A stretch of 64,000 nt of DNA from Plantibacter flavus (GTDB taxonomy: Bacteria; Actinomycetota; Actinomycetes; Actinomycetales; Microbacteriaceae), in the NCBI RefSeq assembly GCF_002024505.1, contig NZ_CP019402.1:248001-312000 (forward strand), read 5' to 3'. A program made the translations under genes and the position numbers. Below the pieces are notes generated by a model. That model was not told the origin of the DNA, did not search any database, and saw nothing but the letters and a program-made list of their open reading frames with translations. Shown here piece by piece: positions 50,684 to 58,896 of this stretch (the first letter of the stretch is position 1; each line of letters begins with the position of its first letter).

Positions 50684-52720
50684 TCAGCCGCCGAGCGGGG
50701 TCCGGATCACGCGGAACGCACCCGCCGGGATGACCACCGCACCCGAGACCACCGGCTCGCCCGTCAGGAGCTCGACCGCACCGGTCGTCGTGAGCTGCGC
50801 ATCCTCGTCGCCATGGTTGATCGCGATCGTGAACGAAGCCTCCTCGCCCCAGCGGGTCACGATCTCCAGCCCGAGCGGCGGTACCGGCGGCGCGTCGACG
50901 GCTGCCTGCTCCAAGGCTTCGGACAGCAGCTCCGACAGTCCGGCCTCATCGAGCTTCGTGGAGACGTACCAGGCGGTGCCGGCGCCGAACCGGTTGCGGG
51001 TCACCGCGGGCTGACCGGCGGCTGGGCCGGTGATGTAGCCCGACACGACCTCGGCTCCCTCGAGCACGATGTCGTCGCTCCAGCTCGAGCCGGTCCGTCC
51101 GTCGTCCAGCTGGACGGTCTCGCCCTCGTGCAACGGCAGGAACTCCGGGACCGAGAGGCCCAGCACGCGACGGAACGCTCCCGGCGCGCCACCCTCCCAG
51201 ACGGCGTCGTGCTCGTCGACGACGCCCGAGAAGTACGACACGACGAAGGCGCCGCCGCCCTCGACGTACGCGGTGAGGTTCTCGGAGGTCTCGCGGTCCG
51301 CCAGGTACAACGACGGGGCGAGGACGAGGCGGTAGCCGCTCAGGTCGTCGTGCGGGTGCACGAAGTCGACGGTGACGCCAGCCCGCCAGAGGGCGGCGTA
51401 ATAGGCCTCGACGCGCTCGCGATGGTCGAGCTCGACCGACGGGCGCCACTCGAGGTCCTGGGCCCAGAACGACTGCACGTCCCAGAGGATCGCGACCTCG
51501 CTGCGCACCCGGGAGCCCACCAGCTCGTCCAGTTTGCCGAGGTCGTGACCGAGCGCCATGACCTCACGCCAGATGCGACTCTCCGTGCCGGCATGGGGGA
51601 GCATCGCCGAGTGGAACTTCTCCGCGCCGTATCGCGAGGCGCGGAACTGGAAGTAGAGGATCGCGTCGGCCCCGCGGGCCAGGTGGCTGGCGCTGTTGCG
51701 GGCGAGTTCGCCTGCGCGTTTCGCGATGTTGCGCGGCTGCCAGTTCACCGCCGAGGTGGAGTGCTCCATGAGGATCCACGGGTCGCCGCCGGCGAGCGAG
51801 CGGGTGAGGTCCGAGTCGAGCGCGAGCAGGATGTGGTTGTCCTCCCGCTCCGCGACGAGGTAGTAGTCGTTGGCGACGATGTCGACCTCGCGGCTCCAGG
51901 CCCAGTAGTCGATCGAGCGGCAGTTCGTGGCCATGAAGTTCGTCGTCACCGGGGTCTCCGGTGCGTACCGCCTGATGATGTCGCGCTCGGCGACGTAGCA
52001 CTCGAGCAGGATGTCCGAGGTGTAGCGGGCGAAGTCGAGTCGCTGCGTCTGGTTGACGACGGAGGCCGAGACGCGCGGTGCGTCGATCTCGTCCCACTCG
52101 CCGTAGTCCTGGCCCCAGAAGCGGGTGCCCCAGGCGGCGTTGAGTGCCTCGAGCGAGCCGTAACGCCGCTGCAACCACGTCCGGAAGGCGAGCACCGAGC
52201 CGTCGGAGTAGTCCTCGCTGATCGGTGCGCCGTACTCGTTGTGCACGTGCCAGAGGACGACAGCCGGGTGCGATCCGTAGCGGGCGGCGAGCTGCTCGGT
52301 GATCGCGGCTGCAGCGCGACGGTAGGCGGGGGAGCTGGGGCTCGCGATGCCGCGTGAGCCGTGGCCGAGCCGCAGTCCCTCGCGGGTGACCGGGTGAGCC
52401 TCGGGGTGGCGCTTCCAGAACCAGGCCGGTGGCACCGTCGTCGGCGTCGCGAGGTCGACCGAGATGCCGGCCTCGTGCAGCAGACCGATGATGTCGTCGA
52501 GGAAGCTGAAGTCGTATTCGCCCTCGCGCGGTTCGAGGACCGCCCAGGAGAAGATCCCGACGCTCACGAGGTCGACACCGGCCGCCTGCATGAGGGCGAT
52601 GTCCTCGAGCCAGGTCTCCCGCGGCCATTGCTCGGGGTTGTAGTCGCCGCCGTAGCGGAGGCCGGTGGTGCCGGGGATCCAGGTGGCCCGTGCGGTGAGC
52701 GGGTCGAGCTCGATGGTCAT
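50684..52720 (-). CDS. Glycoside hydrolase family 42 beta-galactosidase
   Basis: Intracellular beta-galactosidase of 678 residues, no signal peptide. Starts ...LRYGGDYNPEQWPRETWLEDI, the GH42 signature. Acid/base Glu162 lies in LWHVHNEYG and nucleophile Glu319 in WILMEHSTSAVNW. The trimerisation domain (from about residue 390) and a small C-terminal beta domain follow. Start 52720 has AGGAGA 9 bases upstream; it is divergent from an ABC sugar importer with a shared gap containing operators. Beta-galactans or arabinogalactan fragments from plant cell walls are the probable substrates. Confidence 0.9.
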   Translation of the reverse strand: MTIELDPLTARATWIPGTTGLRYGGDYNPEQWPRETWLEDIALMQAAGVDLVSVGIFSWAVLEPREGEYDFSFLDDIIGLLHEAGISVDLATPTTVPPAWFWKRHPEAHPVTREGLRLGHGSRGIASPSSPAYRRAAAAITEQLAARYGSHPAVVLWHVHNEYGAPISEDYSDGSVLAFRTWLQRRYGSLEALNAAWGTRFWGQDYGEWDEIDAPRVSASVVNQTQRLDFARYTSDILLECYVAERDIIRRYAPETPVTTNFMATNCRSIDYWAWSREVDIVANDYYLVAEREDNHILLALDSDLTRSLAGGDPWILMEHSTSAVNWQPRNIAKRAGELARNSASHLARGADAILYFQFRASRYGAEKFHSAMLPHAGTESRIWREVMALGHDLGKLDELVGSRVRSEVAILWDVQSFWAQDLEWRPSVELDHRERVEAYYAALWRAGVTVDFVHPHDDLSGYRLVLAPSLYLADRETSENLTAYVEGGGAFVVSYFSGVVDEHDAVWEGGAPGAFRRVLGLSVPEFLPLHEGETVQLDDGRTGSSWSDDIVLEGAEVVSGYITGPAAGQPAVTRNRFGAGTAWYVSTKLDEAGLSELLSEALEQAAVDAPPVPPLGLEIVTRWGEEASFTIAINHGDEDAQLTTTGAVELLTGEPVVSGAVVIPAGAFRVIRTPLGG

Positions 52721-52833
52721 GCTGCGTCTCCTGTGACTCAGTGGGCCGAGAGCGGATCCATTCGATCGCCTGGCTGTGTGCGCTCCCAGTTCTATCACAG
52801 ACTCGGACAACAGGTTTCGCAGGATTTTCGATG

Positions 52834-52875
52834 TTGACAACGTGAAACGGTTGTGAATAACTGTAACCGCTCACA
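52834..52875 (+). promoter_or_regulatory. Promoter and LacI-type operator upstream of the second sugar importer
   Basis: TTGACA (52834-52839) is followed 18 bases later by TAACTG (52858). TGTAACCGCTCACA (52862-52875) is an imperfect palindrome with central CG, related to the classical TGTGAGCGGATAACA. ACAACGTGAAACGGTTGT (52838-52855) forms a second, weaker symmetry across the spacer. A LacI regulator gene ends this operon. Confidence 0.5.
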
Positions 52876-52948
52876 GGTACAACGGCGTTCTCCATCGAAA
52901 CGTCGCTGCCCCGCACCAGAGCGCCCCAGCTTTCGACAAGGAGGACGA

Positions 52949-54250
52949 ATGCGCAGCACGCTTCGCCACATCGGCATCGCCACGGTCGCCACGACGGCTC
53001 TACTGCTCTCCGGATGCTCGGCATCCTCGGGCGGCACGGAGTCCGGCCCCGTCAAACTCACCTACTGGGCCTGGGCGCCCAACCTCGAGCAGGTCGTGGA
53101 GCTGTGGAACGAGGACCACCCCGACATCCAGGTGGTCGTGCAGAAGCAGGACGGCGGCGACCCCGCCATCACCAAGCTGCTCACGGCCATCAAGGCCGGC
53201 AGTGGCGCTCCCGACCTCATCCAGGCCGAGTACCAGAAGATCCCGACGCTCGTGGCGTCCGACGCGCTCGCCGACATCTCGAAGCAGGGCGCAGCCGATC
53301 TCAAGGACGACTTCTCCGACGGCGTGTGGAACTCGGTCACGCTCGGTGGCGATGCGGTCTACGCCGTCCCGCAGGACTCCGGCCCCATGATGGCCTACTA
53401 CCGCACCGACATCCTCGACAGCCTCGGCCTCAGCGTGCCGACGACGTGGGACGAGTACGCACAGGTCGCCCGGGCCGTCCACCAGGCCGACCCGACGAAG
53501 TACCTCGGCACCTTCTCCGCGAACGACGCCGGCTGGTTCGCCGGACTCGCGCAGCAGGCGGGTGCTTCGTGGTGGTCGATCGACGGCGACAGCTGGGGAG
53601 TCGACATCGACGCCGGCCCGACCGAGCAGGTCGCCTCGTACTGGGGCGGACTCGTCGAGGAGGGTGCGATCGACAACAGACCGATGTACACGCCCGAGTG
53701 GAACGCCGGGCTGAACGACGGTTCGCAGGTCGGTTGGATCTCCTCCGTCTGGGCACCCGGCGTCCTCGGCGGCAACGCCCCCGACACGGCCGGCAAGTGG
53801 ACCGCGGCCGAGCTGCCGCAGTGGGACGCCTCGAAGCCCTCCAACGGCAACTGGGGTGGGTCGTCCACCGCGGTGACGACTCAGTCGAAGCACGCCGAAG
53901 CCGCGGTCGAATTCGCCACCTGGTTGAACACCGACCCGAAGGCCGTCGCCGCGCTCGCCGACGTGTCCGGGGTCTACCCGGCCGCGACGAAGGTCGCCGC
54001 CGACGCCCTGAAGACGTCGCCCGAGTTCTTCAGCCAGCAGAGCGACTTCTACGACATCGCGTCGAAGGCCTCCGAGACCGTCGCGCCGTTCACCTACGGC
54101 CCGAACGTCAACGTCGCCTTCAGCGCGTACAACGACGAGTTCGCGAAGGCGGCCGAGGCGAAGACCGCACAGGCGTTCTCCGACGCCGTCGCCGCGATGC
54201 AGTCCATCACCATCGACGACCTGAAGAAGAGCGGCTTCTCGGTCAAGTAG
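52949..54250 (+). CDS. ABC transporter sugar-binding lipoprotein (galactoside locus)
   Basis: Family 1 solute-binding lipoprotein of 433 residues, lipobox LLSGCSAS (Cys 23). VKLTYWAWAPNLEQVVELWNEDHPD opens the mature fold; the aromatic-rich WSIDGDSWGVDID and GNWGGSST loops suggest an oligosaccharide site. AAGGAGG is placed five bases before the ATG. It is divergent from the GH42 gene and followed by two permeases and a LacI gene. Substrate inferred as a beta-galactoside. Confidence 0.88.
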   Translation: MRSTLRHIGIATVATTALLLSGCSASSGGTESGPVKLTYWAWAPNLEQVVELWNEDHPDIQVVVQKQDGGDPAITKLLTAIKAGSGAPDLIQAEYQKIPTLVASDALADISKQGAADLKDDFSDGVWNSVTLGGDAVYAVPQDSGPMMAYYRTDILDSLGLSVPTTWDEYAQVARAVHQADPTKYLGTFSANDAGWFAGLAQQAGASWWSIDGDSWGVDIDAGPTEQVASYWGGLVEEGAIDNRPMYTPEWNAGLNDGSQVGWISSVWAPGVLGGNAPDTAGKWTAAELPQWDASKPSNGNWGGSSTAVTTQSKHAEAAVEFATWLNTDPKAVAALADVSGVYPAATKVAADALKTSPEFFSQQSDFYDIASKASETVAPFTYGPNVNVAFSAYNDEFAKAAEAKTAQAFSDAVAAMQSITIDDLKKSGFSVK

Positions 54251-54256
54251 TCCCAC

Positions 54257-54281
54257 GGGGCCGGCTCATCGAGCCGGCCCC
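54257..54281 (+). other. Intercistronic stem-loop between binding-protein and permease genes
   Basis: GGGGCCGGCTC (54257-54267) pairs perfectly with GAGCCGGCCCC (54271-54281) over ATC. It starts seven bases past the lipoprotein stop and lacks a T run. Same position and probable role as the stem-loop at 42144. Confidence 0.75.
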
Positions 54282-54310
54282 GCTCCCCGCCCTCGACCCA
54301 AGGAATCGGC

Positions 54311-55297
54311 ATGGCTGCACCATCCGCGCTGGACACGATCCGGCCCACCCAGGATCCACCGACGGGCTCGCGCCCGCCGGCCCGATCGCGCAAGAACCTG
54401 AAGAGTCGGGTCCTCATCCCGTACGCGATGCTCGCCCCCGGCATCATCCTGTTCCTGGTGTTCATGGCGGCGCCCATCGTCTACACGCTGTTCCTGAGCT
54501 TCCAGAAGAAGCAGGTCACGGGGCTCGGCCTCGGCTCCGGGGCGCGCACGACCGCCTTCGCGGGCTTCGAGAACTACCTCGGCGCATTCAACGACCCGGA
54601 GTTCGCGGCGAGTGTCGGACGCGTGCTGCTGTACGGCCTCATCCTCATCCCGTGCATGCTCGGACTCGCCCTGCTCTTCGCCCTGCTGCTCGACTCCCGT
54701 CGCACCCGGGCGGTCTCGTTCTCGCGCATCTCGATCTTCCTGCCGTACGCGGTGCCCGCGGTGATCAGCTCGCTGCTCTGGGGCTTCCTCTACCTCCCGG
54801 CTGTGAGCCCCTTCTACGCGATCTTCGACAGCCTCGGCTGGGACGCCCCGGAGATCCTGTCCTCGGGGACCATCATCTTCGGCATCGCGAACATCGCCCT
54901 CTGGGGTGGCGTCGGCTTCAACATGATCGTCATCTACACCTCGCTGAAGGCCGTGCCGAGTGAGATCTACGAGGCCGCCCGCATCGACGGCGCGAGCGAG
55001 ATCCAGATCGCACTGCGGATCAAGATCCCGATCGTCGCCCCAGCGCTCGTCATGACGGCCCTGTTCTCGATGGTCGCCACCCTGCAGGTGTTCGCCGAGC
55101 CGACGACGTTGCGGCCGCTCACGAACAGCCTCTCCACGAGCTGGTCGCCGCTCATGCTCGTCTACCGCGACGCGTTCACCCGTGACGACATCTACTCGGC
55201 CGCCGCGACCTCGATCATCATCGCCGTCGCCACCTTCATCGTCTCCTTCCTCTTCCTCCGGGTCGTGCAGAAGCGAGCCTTCGGTCAGGAGGACTGA
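54311..55297 (+). CDS. ABC transporter permease (MalF type), galactoside locus
   Basis: Sugar importer permease of 328 residues. Helix 1 is in PYAMLAPGIILFLVFMAAPIV and the EAA loop in IYEAARIDGASEIQIALRIKIPIV, both canonical. A Pro/Arg-rich cytoplasmic leader of about 35 residues precedes. AAGGAAT lies six bases upstream of ATG 54311. Confidence 0.88.
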   Translation: MAAPSALDTIRPTQDPPTGSRPPARSRKNLKSRVLIPYAMLAPGIILFLVFMAAPIVYTLFLSFQKKQVTGLGLGSGARTTAFAGFENYLGAFNDPEFAASVGRVLLYGLILIPCMLGLALLFALLLDSRRTRAVSFSRISIFLPYAVPAVISSLLWGFLYLPAVSPFYAIFDSLGWDAPEILSSGTIIFGIANIALWGGVGFNMIVIYTSLKAVPSEIYEAARIDGASEIQIALRIKIPIVAPALVMTALFSMVATLQVFAEPTTLRPLTNSLSTSWSPLMLVYRDAFTRDDIYSAAATSIIIAVATFIVSFLFLRVVQKRAFGQED

Positions 55298-55301
55298 CAC
55301 C

Positions 55302-56204
55302 ATGACCACGCTTCGACTCGACCGACCCGCCGGTGCGCGACGCCGCGAACGCGCCGGCAGCACGACCATGCGCTCCGACCGTCCCAGCGGCATCTCGACG
55401 GGCATCCTCATCCTCGGCGCGATCTACTGCCTCTTCCCCGTCTTCTGGGTGCTCATGGCCTCCACGAAGAGCAGCGGCGAACTGTTCTCCACCTTCACGC
55501 TCGTGCCGAGCACCCATCTGTTCGACAACATCGTCGAGCTGACCCAGTACCGCGACGGACTCTTCTGGCGCTGGATGGTGAACACCGCGCTCTACGCGGG
55601 CATCGGTGCGATCGCCTCCACCTGGGTCTCCGCGATCTCGGGCTACGTGCTCGCCAAGTTCGACTTCCCTGGCAAGCGCACCGTCTTCAGCATCCTGCTC
55701 ATGGGCGTGCTCGTGCCGGGCGTCATCCTCGCGATCCCGCAGTACTTCCTGCTGGCGAACGTCGGGCTGACGAACACCTTCTGGGGTGTGCTCCTGCCGC
55801 AGATCATCAGCCCGTACGGCATCTACCTCGCCCGCATCTACGCGGCCGCAGCGGTGCCGACCGACGTCATCGAGGCGGCCCGGACGGAGGGCGCGGGCGA
55901 GTTCCGCATCTTCGGACGCATCGCGATGCCGATGATGCTGCCCGGACTCGTGACGATCTTCCTGTTCCAGTTCGTCGCCATCTGGAACAACTTCATGCTG
56001 CCGTACATCATGCTCGGCGACGACTCGCTGTTCCCGATCACCGTCGGCCTCAACGGGCTGCTCAACCAGGGCGCCTCCGCCCCCGCGCTGTACACCCTCG
56101 TGATCACGGGTGCCCTGCTCGCCATCGTGCCGCTCATCCTGATCTTCCTCATCCTGCAGCGCTTCTGGCGGGTGGACCTCGCGGCCGGTGCCGTGAAGGC
56201 ATGA
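55302..56204 (+). CDS. ABC transporter permease (MalG type), galactoside locus
   Basis: Partner permease of 300 residues: ILGAIYCLFPVFWVLMAS, YVLAKFDFPGKR and the EAA loop VIEAARTEGAGEFRIFGRIAMPMM, in which the usual DGA is EGA. Four bases separate it from the upstream permease stop, with AGGAGG overlapping that gene's end. No ATPase gene nearby. Confidence 0.88.
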   Translation: MTTLRLDRPAGARRRERAGSTTMRSDRPSGISTGILILGAIYCLFPVFWVLMASTKSSGELFSTFTLVPSTHLFDNIVELTQYRDGLFWRWMVNTALYAGIGAIASTWVSAISGYVLAKFDFPGKRTVFSILLMGVLVPGVILAIPQYFLLANVGLTNTFWGVLLPQIISPYGIYLARIYAAAAVPTDVIEAARTEGAGEFRIFGRIAMPMMLPGLVTIFLFQFVAIWNNFMLPYIMLGDDSLFPITVGLNGLLNQGASAPALYTLVITGALLAIVPLILIFLILQRFWRVDLAAGAVKA

Positions 56205-56277
56205 GCCGCCGTGGCCCGCACGGTGGCAGCAGAAGGTGCCGCCGTCGTGCGCGAAGCCTCAGCACTAGGCTGACGGG

Positions 56278-57291
56278 ATGACCACCGTCCCGTCCCGTCG
56301 GCGCCCGACGATCGACGACGTCGCGGAGGCCGCGGGTGTCTCCCGCGGCACGGTGTCGCGGGTGCTGAACGGCGGGCGTTGGGTCAGCCAGGACGCGAAG
56401 GCGGCGGTGGACGCGGCGATCCGGAAGACCGGCTACCGCGTGAACCCGCACGCGCGGAGCCTCGCGACGAACCGCACCGGATCGGTCGCGTTCCTCCTCA
56501 CCGAGGACCACCAGCTGCTCTTCGAGGACCCGAACTTCTCGATGCTGCTGACGGGGGCCGCGCAGGCGCTCGCCGAACGGCAGCTGTCGCTCGTGCTCAT
56601 CATGGCGGGCAGCGCTGCCGAGCAGGAGCGCGCGCTCGCCTACATCGAGGCGGGTCACGTCGACGGCGTGCTGCTCGTCTCGGCGCACAGCGGACAGCGG
56701 CTCATCAGCGACATCGTGGACTCGAAGGTCCCGGCCATCGCGTGCGGCATCCCGCTCGGGTTCCAGAAGCGCCTCGGGTACGTGGCCGCGGACGACCTCG
56801 AGGGCGCCCGCGAGATGGTGGCGCACCTGCGTGGGCTCGGCCGGACGCGGATCGCGACGATCGCCGGACCCGAGGACACCCCGGGCGGTGTCACGCGGCT
56901 CGAGGGCTACCGGCTCGAACTCGGCGAGGCGTACGACGACCGGCTCGTCCGGCACGGCGACTACGGCCGCGCGAGTGGTGAAGCGGCGATGCGCGAGCTG
57001 CTCGAGGCCGACCCGACGATCGACGCCGTCTTCGTGGCCAACGACCGCATGGCCGCCGGCGCCATCGACGCTCTGCGAACCGCCGGCCGACGCGTGCCGG
57101 AGGACGTCGCCGTCGGCGGCTTCGACGACTCGAGCATCGCGGTCGGCACCGATCCCGCCCTCACGACGATGCGTCAGCCGTTCGAGCGGATCAGCGCCGA
57201 GATGGTGCGCCTGCTCCTCCAGGTCATCGAGGGCGAGCGGCCCGCGGCGATCACGCTCCCGACGGAACTCGTGGTCCGCGACTCGGCCTGA
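56278..57291 (+). CDS. LacI family regulator of the galactoside locus
   Basis: Repressor of 337 residues. Complete helix-turn-helix PTIDDVAEAAGVSRGTVSRVLNGGRWVS and hinge VNPHARSLATNRTGSVA, then the periplasmic-binding-like core with IDAVFVANDRMAAGAIDAL and VAVGGFDDSSIA. TAGGCT ends seven bases before ATG, so it may be transcribed leaderless from its own promoter as well as from the operon. It likely represses the importer and GH42 genes through the sites near 52862. Confidence 0.9.
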   Translation: MTTVPSRRRPTIDDVAEAAGVSRGTVSRVLNGGRWVSQDAKAAVDAAIRKTGYRVNPHARSLATNRTGSVAFLLTEDHQLLFEDPNFSMLLTGAAQALAERQLSLVLIMAGSAAEQERALAYIEAGHVDGVLLVSAHSGQRLISDIVDSKVPAIACGIPLGFQKRLGYVAADDLEGAREMVAHLRGLGRTRIATIAGPEDTPGGVTRLEGYRLELGEAYDDRLVRHGDYGRASGEAAMRELLEADPTIDAVFVANDRMAAGAIDALRTAGRRVPEDVAVGGFDDSSIAVGTDPALTTMRQPFERISAEMVRLLLQVIEGERPAAITLPTELVVRDSA

Positions 57292-57299
57292 GCGGATCT

Positions 57300-57323
57300 G
57301 TCCGGGAGCTTGTCGAGGGGCGC
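57300..57323. repeat. Degenerate palindromic repeat copy
   Basis: GTCCGGGAGCTTGTCGAGGG (57300-57319) is a diverged copy of GTCCCTGAGCCTGTCGAAGGG, eight bases after the LacI stop. Confidence 0.6.
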
Positions 57324-57375
57324 CCGCCTGCGCAACCCCGAGCGTCTCGCGGCTCCGTCCATGAGGATTGAGTGC

Positions 57376-58812
57376 ATGAGCGACCAGTCCGACACCACCA
57401 CCCAGCCCGATCCCGACACCGTACCCGGCATCCCGGACGCGGAGTCGCTGGAACCGACGAAGCGCACCATCGCGATCCTGGGTGCCAACGGCGACCTGGC
57501 CAAGCGGCTCCTGATCCCCGGCCTCGGCGAGGTCGTCGACGCCGCACGCGACATCTCGCTACAGATCATCGGTGCCGCCCGCACGCCGCAGCCGAACGAG
57601 GAGTGGCGTGCGACCGTCCGCGCCAGCCTCGAGGACGCCGGGATCGGGGCCCGGACCGTCGACGCGCTGGTGTCGACGACGGAGTTCATCCCGACCGACG
57701 CCTCCGACCCCGACGAACTGCGTGCACTGCTCGACGCCTGCACCGGCTCACCGATCCTCTACATCGCGCTCCCGCCGTCCGCCGGGCGCAAGGTCGCCGA
57801 GGCGCTCGCGCAGATCGACCTGCCCGACGACCTCCTCATCGCCATCGAGAAGCCCTTCGGCGACGACCTCGCCGACGCCCAGGCGCTCAACGCGGCGCTC
57901 GCCGACGTCGTGCCGGAGGAGCGTCTGTGGCGCATCGACCACTTCCTCGGCAACGCGACCGTCCTCGGGATGCTCGGCCTCCGCTTCGGCAACCGACTCC
58001 TCGAGGCGGGCTGGAACGCGGAACAGATCGAGAAGGTGGAGATCCTCTACGACGAGGAGCTGGGGCTCGAGGGTCGTGCGGCGTTCTACGACCAGACCGG
58101 CGCGCTCCGCGACATGCTGCAGAGCCACCTGCTGATGGTCCTCGCGCTCACCGCGATGGAGCGGCCGGACGCGGTGACGCCGACCGACGTCCACGACCGC
58201 ATCGCCGAGGTCCTCGGCGCCGTCCGGTTGTGGAAGGACGACCCGTCGACCGCCCGTCGCGCCCGGTACACCGAGGGTCGGGTCGGCGACCGGCTCTTCC
58301 CCTCCTATGTGGACGAGCCCGACGTCGACGCCTCCCGTGAGACGGAGACGCTCGCACAGCTCCTGCTCCAGGTCGACACCCCGCGCTGGCAGGGGGTGCC
58401 GTTCGTCCTGCGCTCCGGCAAGGGGATCGGCGACCCGCGCCGCGAGGTCGCCGTCCACTTCCGCCGCTCGGCCGCGCCGACGGGGCTCGACGCTCCCGAC
58501 GGACACGCCGACACCGTCCTCCGGATGTCACTCAAGGGCGGTGCGGTGCACCTCGACCTCATCGTGACCGGGGCCGATGACGTCGACGGCCTGCGCCGGG
58601 TCGAGCTCGAGGCGGACCCTGGTGCCGCGACCCTGAGTGCCTACGCGCAGGTGCTCGCCGGCCTCCTGCAGGAGAACACGCTGCTGTCGGTGCGCGGCGA
58701 CATCGCCGAGCAGTGCTGGCGCATCGTCACCCCGGTCGTCACCGCCTGGGCCGCCGGCGAGACGCCGCTCGAGGAGTACGAGGCGGGGAGCGCCGGTCCG
58801 ACGGACTGGTGA
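57376..58812 (+). CDS. Divergent glucose-6-phosphate dehydrogenase family protein
   Basis: Protein of 478 residues with G6PDH architecture: N-terminal Rossmann motif ILGANGDLAKRLLIPGL, AIEKPFG, the active-site segment RIDHFLGNATV and QSHLLMVLALTAMERP, which keeps the catalytic His. Two residues that contact the substrate phosphate in canonical enzymes are changed: RIDHYLGKE here reads HFLGNAT (Lys to Asn), and DLAKRKL reads DLAKRLL (Lys to Leu). A different sugar substrate is likely. No opcA, gnd or zwf partners are adjacent. Start 57376 versus 57361 is uncertain. Confidence 0.82.
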   Translation: MSDQSDTTTQPDPDTVPGIPDAESLEPTKRTIAILGANGDLAKRLLIPGLGEVVDAARDISLQIIGAARTPQPNEEWRATVRASLEDAGIGARTVDALVSTTEFIPTDASDPDELRALLDACTGSPILYIALPPSAGRKVAEALAQIDLPDDLLIAIEKPFGDDLADAQALNAALADVVPEERLWRIDHFLGNATVLGMLGLRFGNRLLEAGWNAEQIEKVEILYDEELGLEGRAAFYDQTGALRDMLQSHLLMVLALTAMERPDAVTPTDVHDRIAEVLGAVRLWKDDPSTARRARYTEGRVGDRLFPSYVDEPDVDASRETETLAQLLLQVDTPRWQGVPFVLRSGKGIGDPRREVAVHFRRSAAPTGLDAPDGHADTVLRMSLKGGAVHLDLIVTGADDVDGLRRVELEADPGAATLSAYAQVLAGLLQENTLLSVRGDIAEQCWRIVTPVVTAWAAGETPLEEYEAGSAGPTDW

Positions 58813-58848
58813 CCGGGCTCTGACGCACTGCTGACCGCCTGACATGAG

Positions 58849-58883
58849 ACGACCCGCGCCGAATGATCGGCGCGGGTCGTTTC
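58849..58883. terminator. Bidirectional Rho-independent terminator
   Basis: ACGACCCGCGCCGA (58849-58862) pairs over all 14 bases with TCGGCGCGGGTCGT (58867-58880) around the tetraloop ATGA, followed by TTTCGT. It stands between the ends of two convergent genes. Confidence 0.9.
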
Positions 58884-58896
58884 GTACAGTGGGCGG

